From Pelagophyceae sp. CCMP2097 (taxonomy: Eukaryota > Sar > Pelagophyceae): 64,000 bases of DNA. Position 1 is the first letter of the stretch, and every line of letters begins with the position of its first letter. The notes under the pieces are model-generated. The model searched no databases, was not told where the DNA came from, and saw nothing but the letters and a program-made list of their open reading frames with translations. Of the stretch, positions 1-10,817 are shown piece by piece. A program made the position numbers and the translations under genes. The stretch lies in the NCBI GenBank assembly GCA_026770575.1, contig MU657234.1:20773-84772 (forward strand), read 5' to 3'.

Positions 1-928
1 GTCCTCCGTGTGCCTCCGGCGCGCTCTTGTAATATACCCTCCATTCTTTTGTCTGTCCGTCTGTCCTTCTGTCCTTCTGTCTGTCCGTCTGTCTGTCCAC
101 GGGCAAATCCGTGAGGTTCTGTAGTCGGCGAGGGTTTTTGAGTGTGTGACTAGCGTCTCGGGCACCTGGACCTTTGTCGGCCGGGTCCCCACCGGAGACT
201 TCGTAGTCACGGGCGGGGAGCTACGACGACGCGTCCTGCTCGGGCCGGCAGGCATCCGTCTTTCTTGCGGCCAGACTCGTCGTCTGGGCTGCCGCGATGG
301 TTGAAGAGTCGAAGGCCGAGGACGTCGAGCGCGTGCTCGTCGTGGACGCGTCCGTGCCCGCTCGCCGGAGCGAGCGGGCCGACGAACCGGCGCTCTCCGA
401 CGAGCCCGACGCAATCGCAGACCCGCCCGCGGCTTTGGCGGGCCCGCGCGCGCACGTCTCTTCGGCGGGACGCGTCGCGCTGTGGGACTGCGTGGACCGC
501 AGAACGGGCGCACGGCTAACGTTCGCGGCGGCGACCGGGCTGTTTTTGGCCGGGCCGGACCCTCTGCTGGTGCGGCGTCGGTTGAGGCTGTGGGGGGCGC
601 CGCTTCACCCGAGCGCTGTCTTCCGGCGGCTCTCGCGGCTGAACTCTGAGGCGGAGCACTGGCCGCACTTGTCACTCTTCAACAGCGACGAGTCCAGATT
701 GCCGTGGCTTCAGCTCACACCTGACCACTCAAAATGCCTTTTCGTGCTCTCAAACAAACACCACTAGAACTTTCAACTTGTTAAAAAAAAAACTTCGGGG
801 CCTGTGTGTGCCTCCGGTGCGCTTTTGTAATATTTGGCCTCTTATTGAGCTACAATTTGTAGTATTAATTTTTGATTGCTACGGGGATGCACGTCCCTTG
901 CAACGCCACGTGCAAGAAATCGTCTATT
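1..928. repeat. Dispersed-repeat region with TGTC microsatellite
   Basis: No convincing gene is seen. A roughly 35-bp unit containing GTGTGCCTCCGGCGCGCTC opens the window (1-35), recurs almost exactly at 2328-2362 and in diverged form at 801-833. A TGTC/TGTCCG microsatellite lies at about 50-98, followed by a segment around CCGTGAGGTTC that also follows the second TGTC array at about 2059-2112. A 156-codon open frame at 297-767 runs through GC-rich sequence but matches no family I recognise. I take the region as repeat-derived. Confidence 0.6.
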
Positions 929-1531
929 AGGGACCTTCACTTTTTCTAACCAGTTTCTAACTCGCCCAGTTTCTAACTAGGATTCCTAGAAACTGGTTAG
1001 AAAAAGTGAAACTCGGGGTTCAGGCGATAGTTAGAAAAACTTTATGGAGTTAGAGCCAAGCCGACCGGGCTGCGCGCATCTCCTTCTCCGGCCGATGCGC
1101 CCCGCGCGCTCAGATCCGTCAGACTCGACGAAGGAAAATATAACGCACTTGCGTTCAACGGCGAGTCAACGGCCCCCAATCGACCGGCCGCGGGCGCCTC
1201 GATGGAGGCCGCGGCACGATCGGCCGCCTCCCCCGCTTTGGCGGCGCGGCGGTGCCGCGCGCCGGCACCGCCGCGCGTCGCGCGCGCGCTGCGCGGCGGA
1301 CCTGGGCGCGCCCCGCCCACGGGCGTTCGCGATAAGTCCGTTCAACCCTCTCTTTTCCTGTTATGCAAGGTCAGTTCGACGCAAATACACGAGTTTCTAA
1401 CTAGTTTCTAACTCGAATTTTCTACCTGCCAGGTAGAAATCTGGAGTTTCTAACTAGTTTCTAACTGGTTTGACGCAATTACACGAGTTTCTAACCAGTT
1501 TCTAACTAGGTAGAAAAAAGTGAAGGTCCCT
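929..1531. mobile_element. MITE-like non-autonomous DNA transposon, 603 bp
   Basis: The left end (929 onward) reads AGGGACCTTCACTTTTTCTA and the right end (ending 1531) is its inverted complement apart from one extra T, giving terminal inverted repeats of about 21 bp. The trinucleotide ATT flanks both ends (926-928 and 1532-1534), a candidate target-site duplication. The interior has no transposase. It holds many copies of AGTTTCTAACTAG-like subrepeats near both ends (about 940-1040 and 1390-1515) and a GC-rich core. Such short elements with terminal inverted repeats are typically mobilised in trans by a DNA transposase. The superfamily is not assignable from this copy, since a 3-bp duplication fits several. 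Confidence 0.7.
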
Positions 1532-2698
1532 ATTGTCCTTCTTCTTCTTTCTGTCCTCCGTGGTGCAATCTTTTTTGGCGCAACAATTTTGCCCATTTTT
1601 CTACGACGATCCCGCAGCTTGGGAATTCAACCGGTCTCAGGAGACGCTTTGCGCCAGAGCCCGGGGGGTCGGCCGTCTTTGGCGGCGTTTGAGGGCTTCC
1701 CCACTGCAGGGGGCATGAGGCACCGCGTGGAAGCAAAATCTCGCGATGCGGCTACTTGCGCCGCGCATGGGCGCCCGGAAAGTGCCGAAGAATCGGCCGA
1801 TGCCCGCCGGCGCGCTCCTCGAGGACTGCGCGTAGAACGACGACAGCGGCTGCGAGGACGTGATGATGAGTTATACGATAACACGTCTCGCCGACTGTGT
1901 TCTTCTTTTTCTATTATGCACTCCACGGATGTGTTCCCTGGCAAAAGGGACATCCTGTGATTTTTGAGGACCCGAAGGGTCCTTGCCGTTTAATCAACGT
2001 CAGTTTTTACGGCAAGGGCCCTTCGGGTCCTTTGATTGAAAGATTGCCAGGGGCAATTTTGTCTGTCCGTCTGTCTGTCTGTCCGTCCGTCTGTCCGTCT
2101 GTCTGTCTGTCCACGGGTAGATCCGTGAGGTTCCACCTTTGGGCAACTCGGCCGATTCAGCGATCTGTGGTTAATGCGATCGCTAAAATTGGGAATCATT
2201 GGAATCATCATAGAAGAAAAAGGTGGTCACAGGTTCAAATCTGGTCGGCCACAAAATTCAGCGATTAGTTTAAATAATTTTAATTATTTACGTGGGTATT
2301 GCAATGGGATTTGGCTGTATCCTTCGGGTCCTCCGTGTGCCTCCGGCGCGCTCTTGTAATATTACATTACAAAGGGAATTCCAGTCCCAGTGCCAAGGAG
2401 CAAGGGTACGGGGGGGGGGCTTACGCGACGCGTGTCGTGGACGAGCAGGACGGGGACGAGGGGTGGTTATCAATGGACGCTCGTGAGTCATGTAATTTAC
2501 ACACGCTCTCCTACACTCACGCTCCATTTGGGTCTTGAGGGCCTTCAATTGATGGTCTCTTGTGGCGTTTAATATTCCCGCGGTCTTGTCCGCCATTTGA
2601 AGGTGTCTTATTTCCATAATTCTCTTGATGAGCAATTGTGATGAGAGCATAATAATGATAATAATAAATTACAGGGCAGGCAGACCGGAGGGGCTGAC
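1532..2698. repeat. Repeat-rich intergenic DNA: hairpin, TGTC microsatellite, tRNA-like B box
   Basis: No gene is supported. A 22-bp inverted repeat pairs 1968-1989 with 2009-2030 (21 of 22 positions complementary, 19-nt loop). A TGTC/CCGT microsatellite covers about 2059-2112. About 120 bp further on, GGTTCAAATCTGG (around 2230) looks like a tRNA-type B box inside a partly paired T-arm, which would fit a degenerate tRNA-derived SINE. No good A box was found. The window's opening repeat recurs at 2328-2362. The remainder is unremarkable. Confidence 0.5.
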
Positions 2699-3984
2699 AT
2701 CCAGCCCCGAAGGACCTTCCCCTGGCCTAGTCGGATCAATCAACTTCCAAAGCACGAACCTGATGGACTTTAACAGATCATTCGCGGTGCCGATATTTCT
2801 CTTGGAGCATGGGTGGTGGGGTGGGGGTGGGGGTCGCCAGACCCCCCGTGTCGAGCGAGGAGGCGCTGTGGGGGGGTCCCGAGACCACGAAGGAGGGTCC
2901 CGAGACCAGCCCAATCACGGAGCTCAACCTTCACGGCCGCAATTTGCGGCGCACCTCGAGCGAGGGCAGCGCCGGGTCCGAGAATTACTCGAAAATACCC
3001 AACGTTTTCCACATTTTCGCGTTAATACCCAAGCATACCCAAGTATGCCCGAACCGTCCTGTCACAGCCTGCCACCGTGACAGGTGGGTGGGGGTGGTGG
3101 GGGTTGTGTGGGGTGGGGTTCGGCCGACCACCCCCGTCACAGCGATGGGCCATGGGTGGGGGTGGGGGGTCGGCAGACCCCCCCCACCTCGGCTCCAAGA
3201 GAAAATCGGTACCACGAATGTTCTGTTAAACAAAAAACGATAAATATCAAAACCAACAGCTGGACTGTTGTCGTCACTCGTGATGCAATAAACCTTCTGG
3301 GTGGTGGTGAGATCCGCAAGCGACGTAACTTTGGATTCAATTGGAGCAAAGCGTGCGTCGCGGGGCTCCTTGTACGCACCGCAGACACCCGAGACGTGAT
3401 GAACGGACTCGCCGAATCTCTCATGATAACATGGGGTCGGCTTGTGTGAATTCGTACGTGCCAACCTGCCTTTAACCCCGTGGACATTATGTTTCTTACC
3501 GAGTGCTTCGTGACAATTGCAACGCAGCTTAATTTTAATTTCTTTCCCCTGACGGAGTGTCCAATATAGAGTAGGATCACTCCGGAGGTACGGGGCAGTT
3601 TTGGATGTCGATGACCATCCCCGCAGTATCAAGAGCGACGCTGACTATGGAGTCAATGCGATCATTTTTTCCTTTAGCAGCAAGCAGCGAATTTCGTGCG
3701 CCCTGGTGGTCGCAGCACAAACGCCAATATTTTCACGCCAGTCTAATGAAATAGACAAGGGTTCGAGGTACACAGTGACGCTATTATCCGCGTCGTGGCC
3801 AGGTTTAAAGACAGGGGTGGTCTCAGAAAGCAGTGCGACATACATTTGCTTCACCAACCGATTTGCCTCGATTTCGCAATTCCACCACGGTCGATAGTGT
3901 TATGTGATGTAATTAAAATCGCAGGATGTCCAGTCCCGGAGGGCCTTCTCCTGGCCTAGTCAGATCAACCAACTTAGCACGAAT
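2699..3984 (-). mobile_element. Decayed retroelement between direct repeats
   Basis: About 58 bp at 2699-2758 are repeated in the same orientation at 3929-3984 (shared core CCTGGCCTAGTC.GATCAA.CAACTT). An internal inverted pair matches about 2770-2810 with the complement of about 3190-3232, each next to a G-rich stretch. The minus strand between 3900 and 3200 keeps protein-like fragments in shifting frames, including one with CDHQGARNSLLAAKGKND and then VSVALDTAGMVIDIQNCPVP (about 3690-3570). This resembles the RNase H-like end of a retroelement reverse transcriptase. Frameshifts and stops show it is inactive. The family is uncertain; DIRS-like is possible. Confidence 0.5.
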
Positions 3985-4339
3985 TTGATAGTTCCCCGGA
4001 CGATGAGAAACTTTGGAGGCAACGGGCAGAGTGGAGCGACCACGATTGGTGCATCAAGCAAACGTCCTCCAGTCTGTCTACCCCGTTATTTATTATTATC
4101 ACTAGTATATTTTAAGTATGGATTATCCGCGGACTATGAATCTCATATTTTCGATCGCGCTTCTGAGTCAAGGCGGTCGAATCAGTCGAAACTGTTTATA
4201 TCGATGTGATAGTGGCGGCTTTCCTCTTTCCGGCACCGTATCTACTTCCAACAGAGCTGACCGCGCAGAGGCTACTGAACCACCGACGGTGTTTATATCC
4301 ACTTTGATAGTCCTACAAAATCCCGCATCTGCTTGTAAC

Positions 4340-6060
4340 CGAGAAGGTGGTGTACTCTACGGAGCCCCGCGGGTCCAAACGGAGCTCTACGGAGCCCTAA
4401 AGAGCCCCACGGGGACCTATGGGGCCCTACAATTGTATGGGCCCTATGGGGTCCTACGGAGCTCTGAGGGTCCTACGGGGTGCTCCGAGGCCCTGCGGGG
4501 CCCCTGTGGAGCCCTGCGGGGCCCCTGTGGAGCCCTGTGGAGCCCTACGGAGCAGTCTTGGGCCTTACTCCGCGCACCTCACGTCGAAACCGTCCGCGCA
4601 CCTCATTCGCGCACCGTCGCAGCCATGCCGGCCCCGCTCGCATACGCCGCACTTTCATTATGCCATATCGTATCGAGCCGGCCACTTCCAACGGCGGCGT
4701 CGCGCTGCCCGCATCGCGCCGCCCGCATCGCATCTGACGGGTGCACCGTACCAGCCGCATCGAGACGCAACGCGCCGACCAGACGACCGCATCAAGCCAG
4801 CCGCCCCTGACGGCTGCATCGCGCCAGCCGAGCCCTGGCTGTCTGTCCCATCCGATGACCGCATCGAGCGCCGGCCACATCATCGCACCGCGCGCCAGCT
4901 GCGGCTGTCGGATGCATTGGACAGCCGCATCGAGCGCCGGCCGCATCGCACCGCGCCGGCTGCCGGCTGTATCCGACGGCCGCATCGAGAGCTGGCCGCT
5001 CTTGGCGGCTGCATCGCACCGGCTGCCGGCTGCATCGAGCGCCGGCCGCATCGAGCCGAGTCGGCTGCCGTCCGCATACATAGTCGAATCGAGCCGGCCG
5101 CTTACCAAGCCTGCATCACAACGGTCGCTCCCGACTGCTGCATCGCGCAAACCGCGTCGAGCTGTCCCGGCTACCGGCCCCATTCGACGGCCGAATCGAG
5201 TGGGCAACCCTGGCGGATGCATCGCACTGGCCTCCCCTGGCGGCTGCATCGCACCGGCCACACCGCGCTGGCTGCAGACCGCATCTGAAGGCCGCACCGA
5301 GCGCCGGCCGCATCGCACCGCGCCGGCTGTCGGCTGCACCCTACGGCGGGATCGCGTCGGTCGCATCGAGCACGCTGGCTGGCGGCCACATCCCACGCAC
5401 CGAGCTGGCCGCTCGTGACGGCAGCACCACCCCGGCCGCTCCCGACAGCTACCTCGCGCCGGTCGAGCCGCGCCGGCTGTCGGCCGCATCTGACGGTCGC
5501 ATCGAGCCCCGGCCGCATTAAGCCGCGCCGGCTGTCAGCCGTATCTGACTGCCGCACCGCGCCGGCTGCATCGAGCCCGCGCCGGTGACCGGTCGCATCC
5601 GGCCCCACCGCGCCGTCCGCATTGCACCCTACGGCTGACCTTAGCCTGCTCGCTCCGCGCGACGGTCTCATCATCAGATTCGCTCCGTGCGACGTTCTAA
5701 CTCGCTCCATGCGACGCGCACGCTGCACTTTCGTTGCGCCGTTCCGTATCGGGCCGGTCGGACGCTTCCAACCGCTGTATCGCGCCTATCACATCCGACG
5801 GCCGATCCTAGCGCCTGCATCGCGCAGGCCGCATCGCATCTGACGGCTGCATCATGCCGGCCGCATCGGAACGCATCGAACCGATCGCTCCTGGCGGCTG
5901 CATCGTGCCGACCGAGACGCGCCGGCTGCTTCCGAGGGCCGCATCCGAGGGTCGCATCACGGAGACGCGCCGGCTGCCGGCCTCCAGCTCGCTCCGCGCG
6001 ACGCTCGTCAAGCCGTGGGTCGCGCGGCGCGGTTTCAGGCGCGGCGCTGCGGGCTTGCTC
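4340..6060. repeat. Degenerate GC-rich satellite (about 1.7 kb)
   Basis: From about 4350 to 4560 the sequence cycles through variants of TACGGAGCCCTA and GGGGCCCCTGTGGAGCCCTG. From about 4560 to 6060 it is built of short degenerate units of the type GCCGCATCGAGCCGGCC and CGCGCCGGCTG. Because the units are GC-rich and nearly stop-free, they create long open frames on both strands (for example 4419-5288 and 4545-5489). Those frames are repetitive Arg/Ala/Pro text without domain character, so I do not call genes here. Confidence 0.75.
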
Positions 6061-6135
6061 CGGCAGCGGCGACTCCGCAGTGTCGACACAATCAAATTAC
6101 ACTGTACATATGCTGGGGCCTCGCACGGCGGGTTC

Positions 6136-9100
6136 CTAGTCGAGGGGCTTGGCCGGCGAGCCGTCGCCGGCGCCGTCGCCAGCGCCGTCGGTGAGACTGG
6201 CCCTCATCGACCCGCGCTTGGTGCTGCTGGCGACGACGAGGTGTTCGACCGAGGCGAGCGTGATCTTGGGCAGCCCGGCAGACGCGCTGATCCACTTTTG
6301 CTTCTGCGCGGCGGAGAGGTGCCGCTCAAGGTTGAGGGTGCGCGTCTTCGTCGCGAGCACGCCACGGTGCGATACGGCGAAGTTCTGCAGGACGTACGGC
6401 AGCACGAGCAGCAGCTGCTCGGCGAGCGTCGCGTGCCGTGCCCGCGGCTGCAGCAGCCGCAGGATCTTCGCCGCCTTGACGTCGTCGCGGCTCGCGCCGC
6501 CCTGCTGCGCCAGGTTCGACACGGCCTCGTAGAACTCGGTGAGCTCGGTGACGCCGACGTCGTCCAGGGCGTACTTGGGCGGCACGTCGAAGCTCGAGTG
6601 CACGATGCGCGCAATGGCCTCGAGGAACGACACCCACGGTAGGTTGCGGAAGCCGTGCTTCGTCTCGTCGACGGAGCGCATGCGCGCGTGCACGAACGCG
6701 GCGACGGCCGTGGACCGCGTGGACCGCGACGAGAGCAGCCCCGCCGCGTCGAAGAATTTGTGCCAGTCGGGGAGCCGGAACGTCGGCTTGCCGTGCACGG
6801 GGATCGCCAGCGCGAGCGTGTCGTAGACGTCGCGCAGCGCCTGCTCGTGCTTGCGGAACGCGTCGCTGACGGCGGCCGTGTAGAGCACGTCCGTGCGGAA
6901 CGCGTCCGAGTCCTCGAGGTCGCGGACGGCTGCGACGCCGAGGTGCTGGGTCTGGAACGCTGCAAACGCCGCTTTGACCTGCGCGGCCGTGCTCCCCTGC
7001 GCGAGGTCGAACTTGTGCTCGATGAGGCGCAGGATGGCTTCCAAAAACTCGTAGCGCATCAGCGCGTCGTCGTCGTTCGCAGACGCCAGGGCCTTGCTCT
7101 GGCCCACCTCGACGTTCACCTGCACGAAGATGCGCTGCGCAACCTCCGACGTCAGCGACTCATCGAGGAGGCCTAGGGGCGGTTTCACGTCTTTGGGCCG
7201 CGCCTCTGGCGTGGAACTCTGCGACGGTGCCCAGGCCTCTGTTCCCCGGCCTTGCTGCGACGGTCCGGGTGATCGGACTCTCGTCCGGCGCGGCGTTTGT
7301 GCCGCAGTCCTTGCAGAAAAGTAGAAAGGGATTCATGCCAAGGTCGAACGGGTCGCCGACCTGGGACTTGAGTCCGTAATGGTCCATCACCAACAACAGC
7401 TGCTTGTACACGCCCCAGCACTCGGCCTTGATCGCCTCCAAAAACGCCGGCGGCGCCGCGCCCTTGGGGAAGCCCGCGAGCCGCGCGGTCCACTTGGGGA
7501 ACCGCGGCAGTTCGCACATGCGATTCCAGTCCATGTCGAACATTGTGCTGTAGACCTGGGGAGCGCATACGCGTCAAGAAGGCCCCCGCGCGGCCGAGCG
7601 CACACGCCACAACGTCGACACCGACGCCGAAAAAGGGGCCGCGGCGACGCAACGCACCTTTTTCGAGTTGAAGAAGTGCCTCGAGTCGGCCTCGCGCACG
7701 CGCGCCGCGAAGACGGACTTTTCGAGCAGGAACGGCGCCGGCGCCGCCGGCGCCGGAGGCGGCGCCTCTTTGGGCAGCACGACGGCGTCGCGGCGCTGCC
7801 GCGTCGCGGTGAGCGGTATGGCCGACCTACGCGAGGGGCGTGCTCCGCCGTGTAAAAGTGGCGCATCCTCTTTAGACTCCTCCAAAGGCCATCTTCGGAA
7901 GCCTCGTCCTGTGCGTCCTCGGCGACCTTTTGAGAGCCTTTCGCGTCACAGACGGGGTTGCGCCCGGGCGCCGCGGCGCGCCGCTCGAGCTCGCCCCAGC
8001 CGTGCTGCATCGTGCCGATGAGGTGCGGCATGTAGTGCTGGTCGACGCAGGGGCACGGCGCCGCGTCGCCGAACGCGACGGCGCCGCGGTCCGCCAGGTG
8101 GTCCGCACCGCTCGAGGGCGCCTAGCGCAGCGAGACTCACGAGGGGCCAAGTGAAGCGATGGCGCTGCGGCGGTCCGGGTCTGCCGACTCTGAAGACGCA
8201 GCGGCGGGGACCACGAGGCGCGAGTAGTCGCACGGCGTGCGGTCCGGGTCCCAGAGCGGCGCGACTCGCAGAGGCGCCTGGAAGTCGCCCGGGTCGACGA
8301 CCTCGGAGCAGACGCGCGACGACCGGAACAAGTGGCAGAGTTCGCCGTCGATCTCAAACCTAACCAGCCTCTCCCGCGCGCGGGGCCCGGTCGAGCTGCG
8401 GGTGGCTGGCCGACTCCGACGTCGCCTCCCCGGGATGATCGCCCTCGTGCCAAAGACGGGCTTTCGCTGGCGCGGGTCCGGGCGTCGGCAGCGCGTCGCC
8501 GATGCGCGAGCCTTTGACGCGCTTGAAGCGCACGAGCTTCGTGTCGCCATCGCCCACCGAGTCTCGGCCGCCGCGCTTGAAGATGAACGTGTTGCGCGCG
8601 CCGCCGGGTGCCTAGCGCGGCCGTCACAGCATGGCGACGGTGCTCCATCGTCGCCCATTGCGTAACCACTGCGACGGTCCAGTTGCTCCAACTCGCCGAC
8701 ACTGCCGCGCGCGAGGACGCAGACCCCACCCCGGTGCTTGGTGTCGTCGGGCGAGGTCGCGCCGAGGACCTTCGGCGTCCAGGGGTCGTCGCCGTCGCGC
8801 GTCGTGGCGGCGCCGGCGCGGTGCGACCCCGGCCGCGGCAGCGAGGCCGCCGACTGCGCGCGCTGCGCCGCGAGGCGCTGCATCGTGCCGCGGCGCTGGT
8901 CGTACGCGGCGCTGTCCGAGCCGCCGCGTCGCAGCGGCGACCCGCCCACGTGCCCCATCGAAAAATGCCGCTGCGCAACGTCGTGCGCCGCGTCCGGCAA
9001 CGTCGTTGCCCAGAGCAGGCGTGATGGCCGCTGCCACGACAGGGACGCGATGAGGCGCGCGTCGGCGCCGTCGGCCGGGCTCAGCGACTGCTCGTCGTCC

Positions 9101-10784
9101 CGCCGCGCGCCCGCGTCCGCGGCCGAGTCCTTGGAAAACGTCGTCGCCAGCCACCGGTCCAAAGGCTGCGCGAAGCTTAGCGACCCCGAACGCGACGCCG
9201 GCAATGGCGCAGACACGGGCCTCGACAAAGAGAGAGCGGCCGCCGCGCGCGCAGATGCCGGCCGCGCCTTTTCGACCGCCCGGCCTTTCAGCGGCTTGCC
9301 GGTTGCGTCGGCCGCCGCTGCCATCGACGTGCCCGGAAACACCGGCTCGTCTTGCGCCGCTGGCCGGTGCCGGAACGTCGTTTCCTGGAGTTTGTCCAAA
9401 TGCATCAGCTGCACGCAGAGCGCGTCGCGCGCGAGGTTCGAGAGCACGGACGTGGCGAGGTCGCGCGTCTCGTCGCGCACCGCGGCGCCGGCCGGAAAGC
9501 CCGCGGCGGCGTCCTCGGGCTTGGCCATCTTGACCAAGACGCGGAGCGCGGCCCTTGCGACGACGCCGCAGGCGTCGACGTCGACGGAGACATTGAGGAG
9601 GACGCGCAGCGCGCCGGCGGCGTGCCGCGGGATCGGAAGCAGCAACGCCAGGTTGGCCGAGCATGCTTTTGCGACGTCGACGCGGTAGCGCTTGGACGAC
9701 GACGTCATCTTCTGCATCGCGAAGAGCGCGGCCTCGATGACGGAGCCTAAGCAGGGGGCGGCACTTTCGCAAGAGGCTCCGGGAGCACCCATCAATGGCT
9801 TTCGGTCCGAATCCCCGTCGTCATCGGAATCGCCGACGCGGGCCCGCGCCGTCGTGGGCTGCCGCGTCGAGGCACTCCGCGCAGACGTGGACGACGCTGC
9901 TCTCGAGGAGCGCGGCGAACTTTGGGCCGCGCTCGATCACGAGTCGGAAGAGGCACGCCGCCGCCGGCGCGGCCACGGCCGGCGCCGCGCCGAGCATGAC
10001 TTTTTCCAGGATGCACACGACGCGGACGTCGACGTCGATGCCCGCCTGCAAGAGCTGGTACACCAGCTCCAGCGCCTCGAGCCGCATAGGCACGAAGTGC
10101 GCCGCGTTGTCGCGCGAAGGCGCGCCGCCGCCGCACCACGTTGCGCCGCCGGTCGGCGGCAGGAGCCCGCGTCCGAGTCGCCGCGCCGCCGCGCCACCCC
10201 CCGCGGCCGCTCCGTCCGGGACGACGGCGCCGTCGAGGACGGAAATGACGGCGAGCGAGAGCGCCGTCATCGTGTCCAGCGCCACCTTCAAGTCGGCGGC
10301 CCGCGGCCCGCTTGAGGCCGACGCGCGGCTGGCGGCGACGCAGCCGACAAGGCGCAGCAGCGTCACCGCGGCGCGCTCCGCCTCGAGGGCGCGCGGCTTC
10401 TTCGCCGCCGCACGCGTGCCCACAGCGGCCGCCGTGGGCCGCATCAGGTGGCGGACGTAGACGGCGAGCGTGCGCACGAGGCCTCGCGAGGCGAGGAGCG
10501 CGAGCGTCTCGCCGCACCGCCGCGCGACGCCGCGCTGCGCGACGCGCACCGCGGCGACGAGCAGCGACGCGATGACGTCGCCAAGCCACGCCGCCAGGTA
10601 GTCAGACGGCGCGCAGGCAGCCGCGCCGGCCGCGGCCGAGACCCCAGAATCTTCGCGCCGCACGCCGCGCGCCGCCGGCTGCGCGAGGCGCGCGCGCGAA
10701 GAGGCGACGACGACGAGCGTGCGCAGGACCATGCGCGTGTGCCACGGCATCCAGCACTGTGCCGCCGGCGCATCCGCGGCGGCG

Positions 10785-10817
<33 letters not shown>

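Noticed and set aside
297..767. 156-codon plus-strand frame
   Set aside because: It starts at a plausible ATG, but there is no family resemblance and it sits among dispersed repeats; it may be an element remnant, but I cannot support a gene.
1520..1960. 146-codon frame starting at the right end of the MITE
   Set aside because: It starts inside the terminal inverted repeat and becomes Arg-rich GC text without any recognisable domain.
2200..2260. tRNA gene suggested by GGTTCAAATC
   Set aside because: No matching acceptor stem, anticodon arm or A box could be built; at most a tRNA-derived SINE fragment.
4419..5489. Long open frames of 289 and 314 codons on opposite strands
   Set aside because: They run through degenerate satellite units; the translations are repetitive Arg/Ala/Pro text with no domain, and both strands are equally open.
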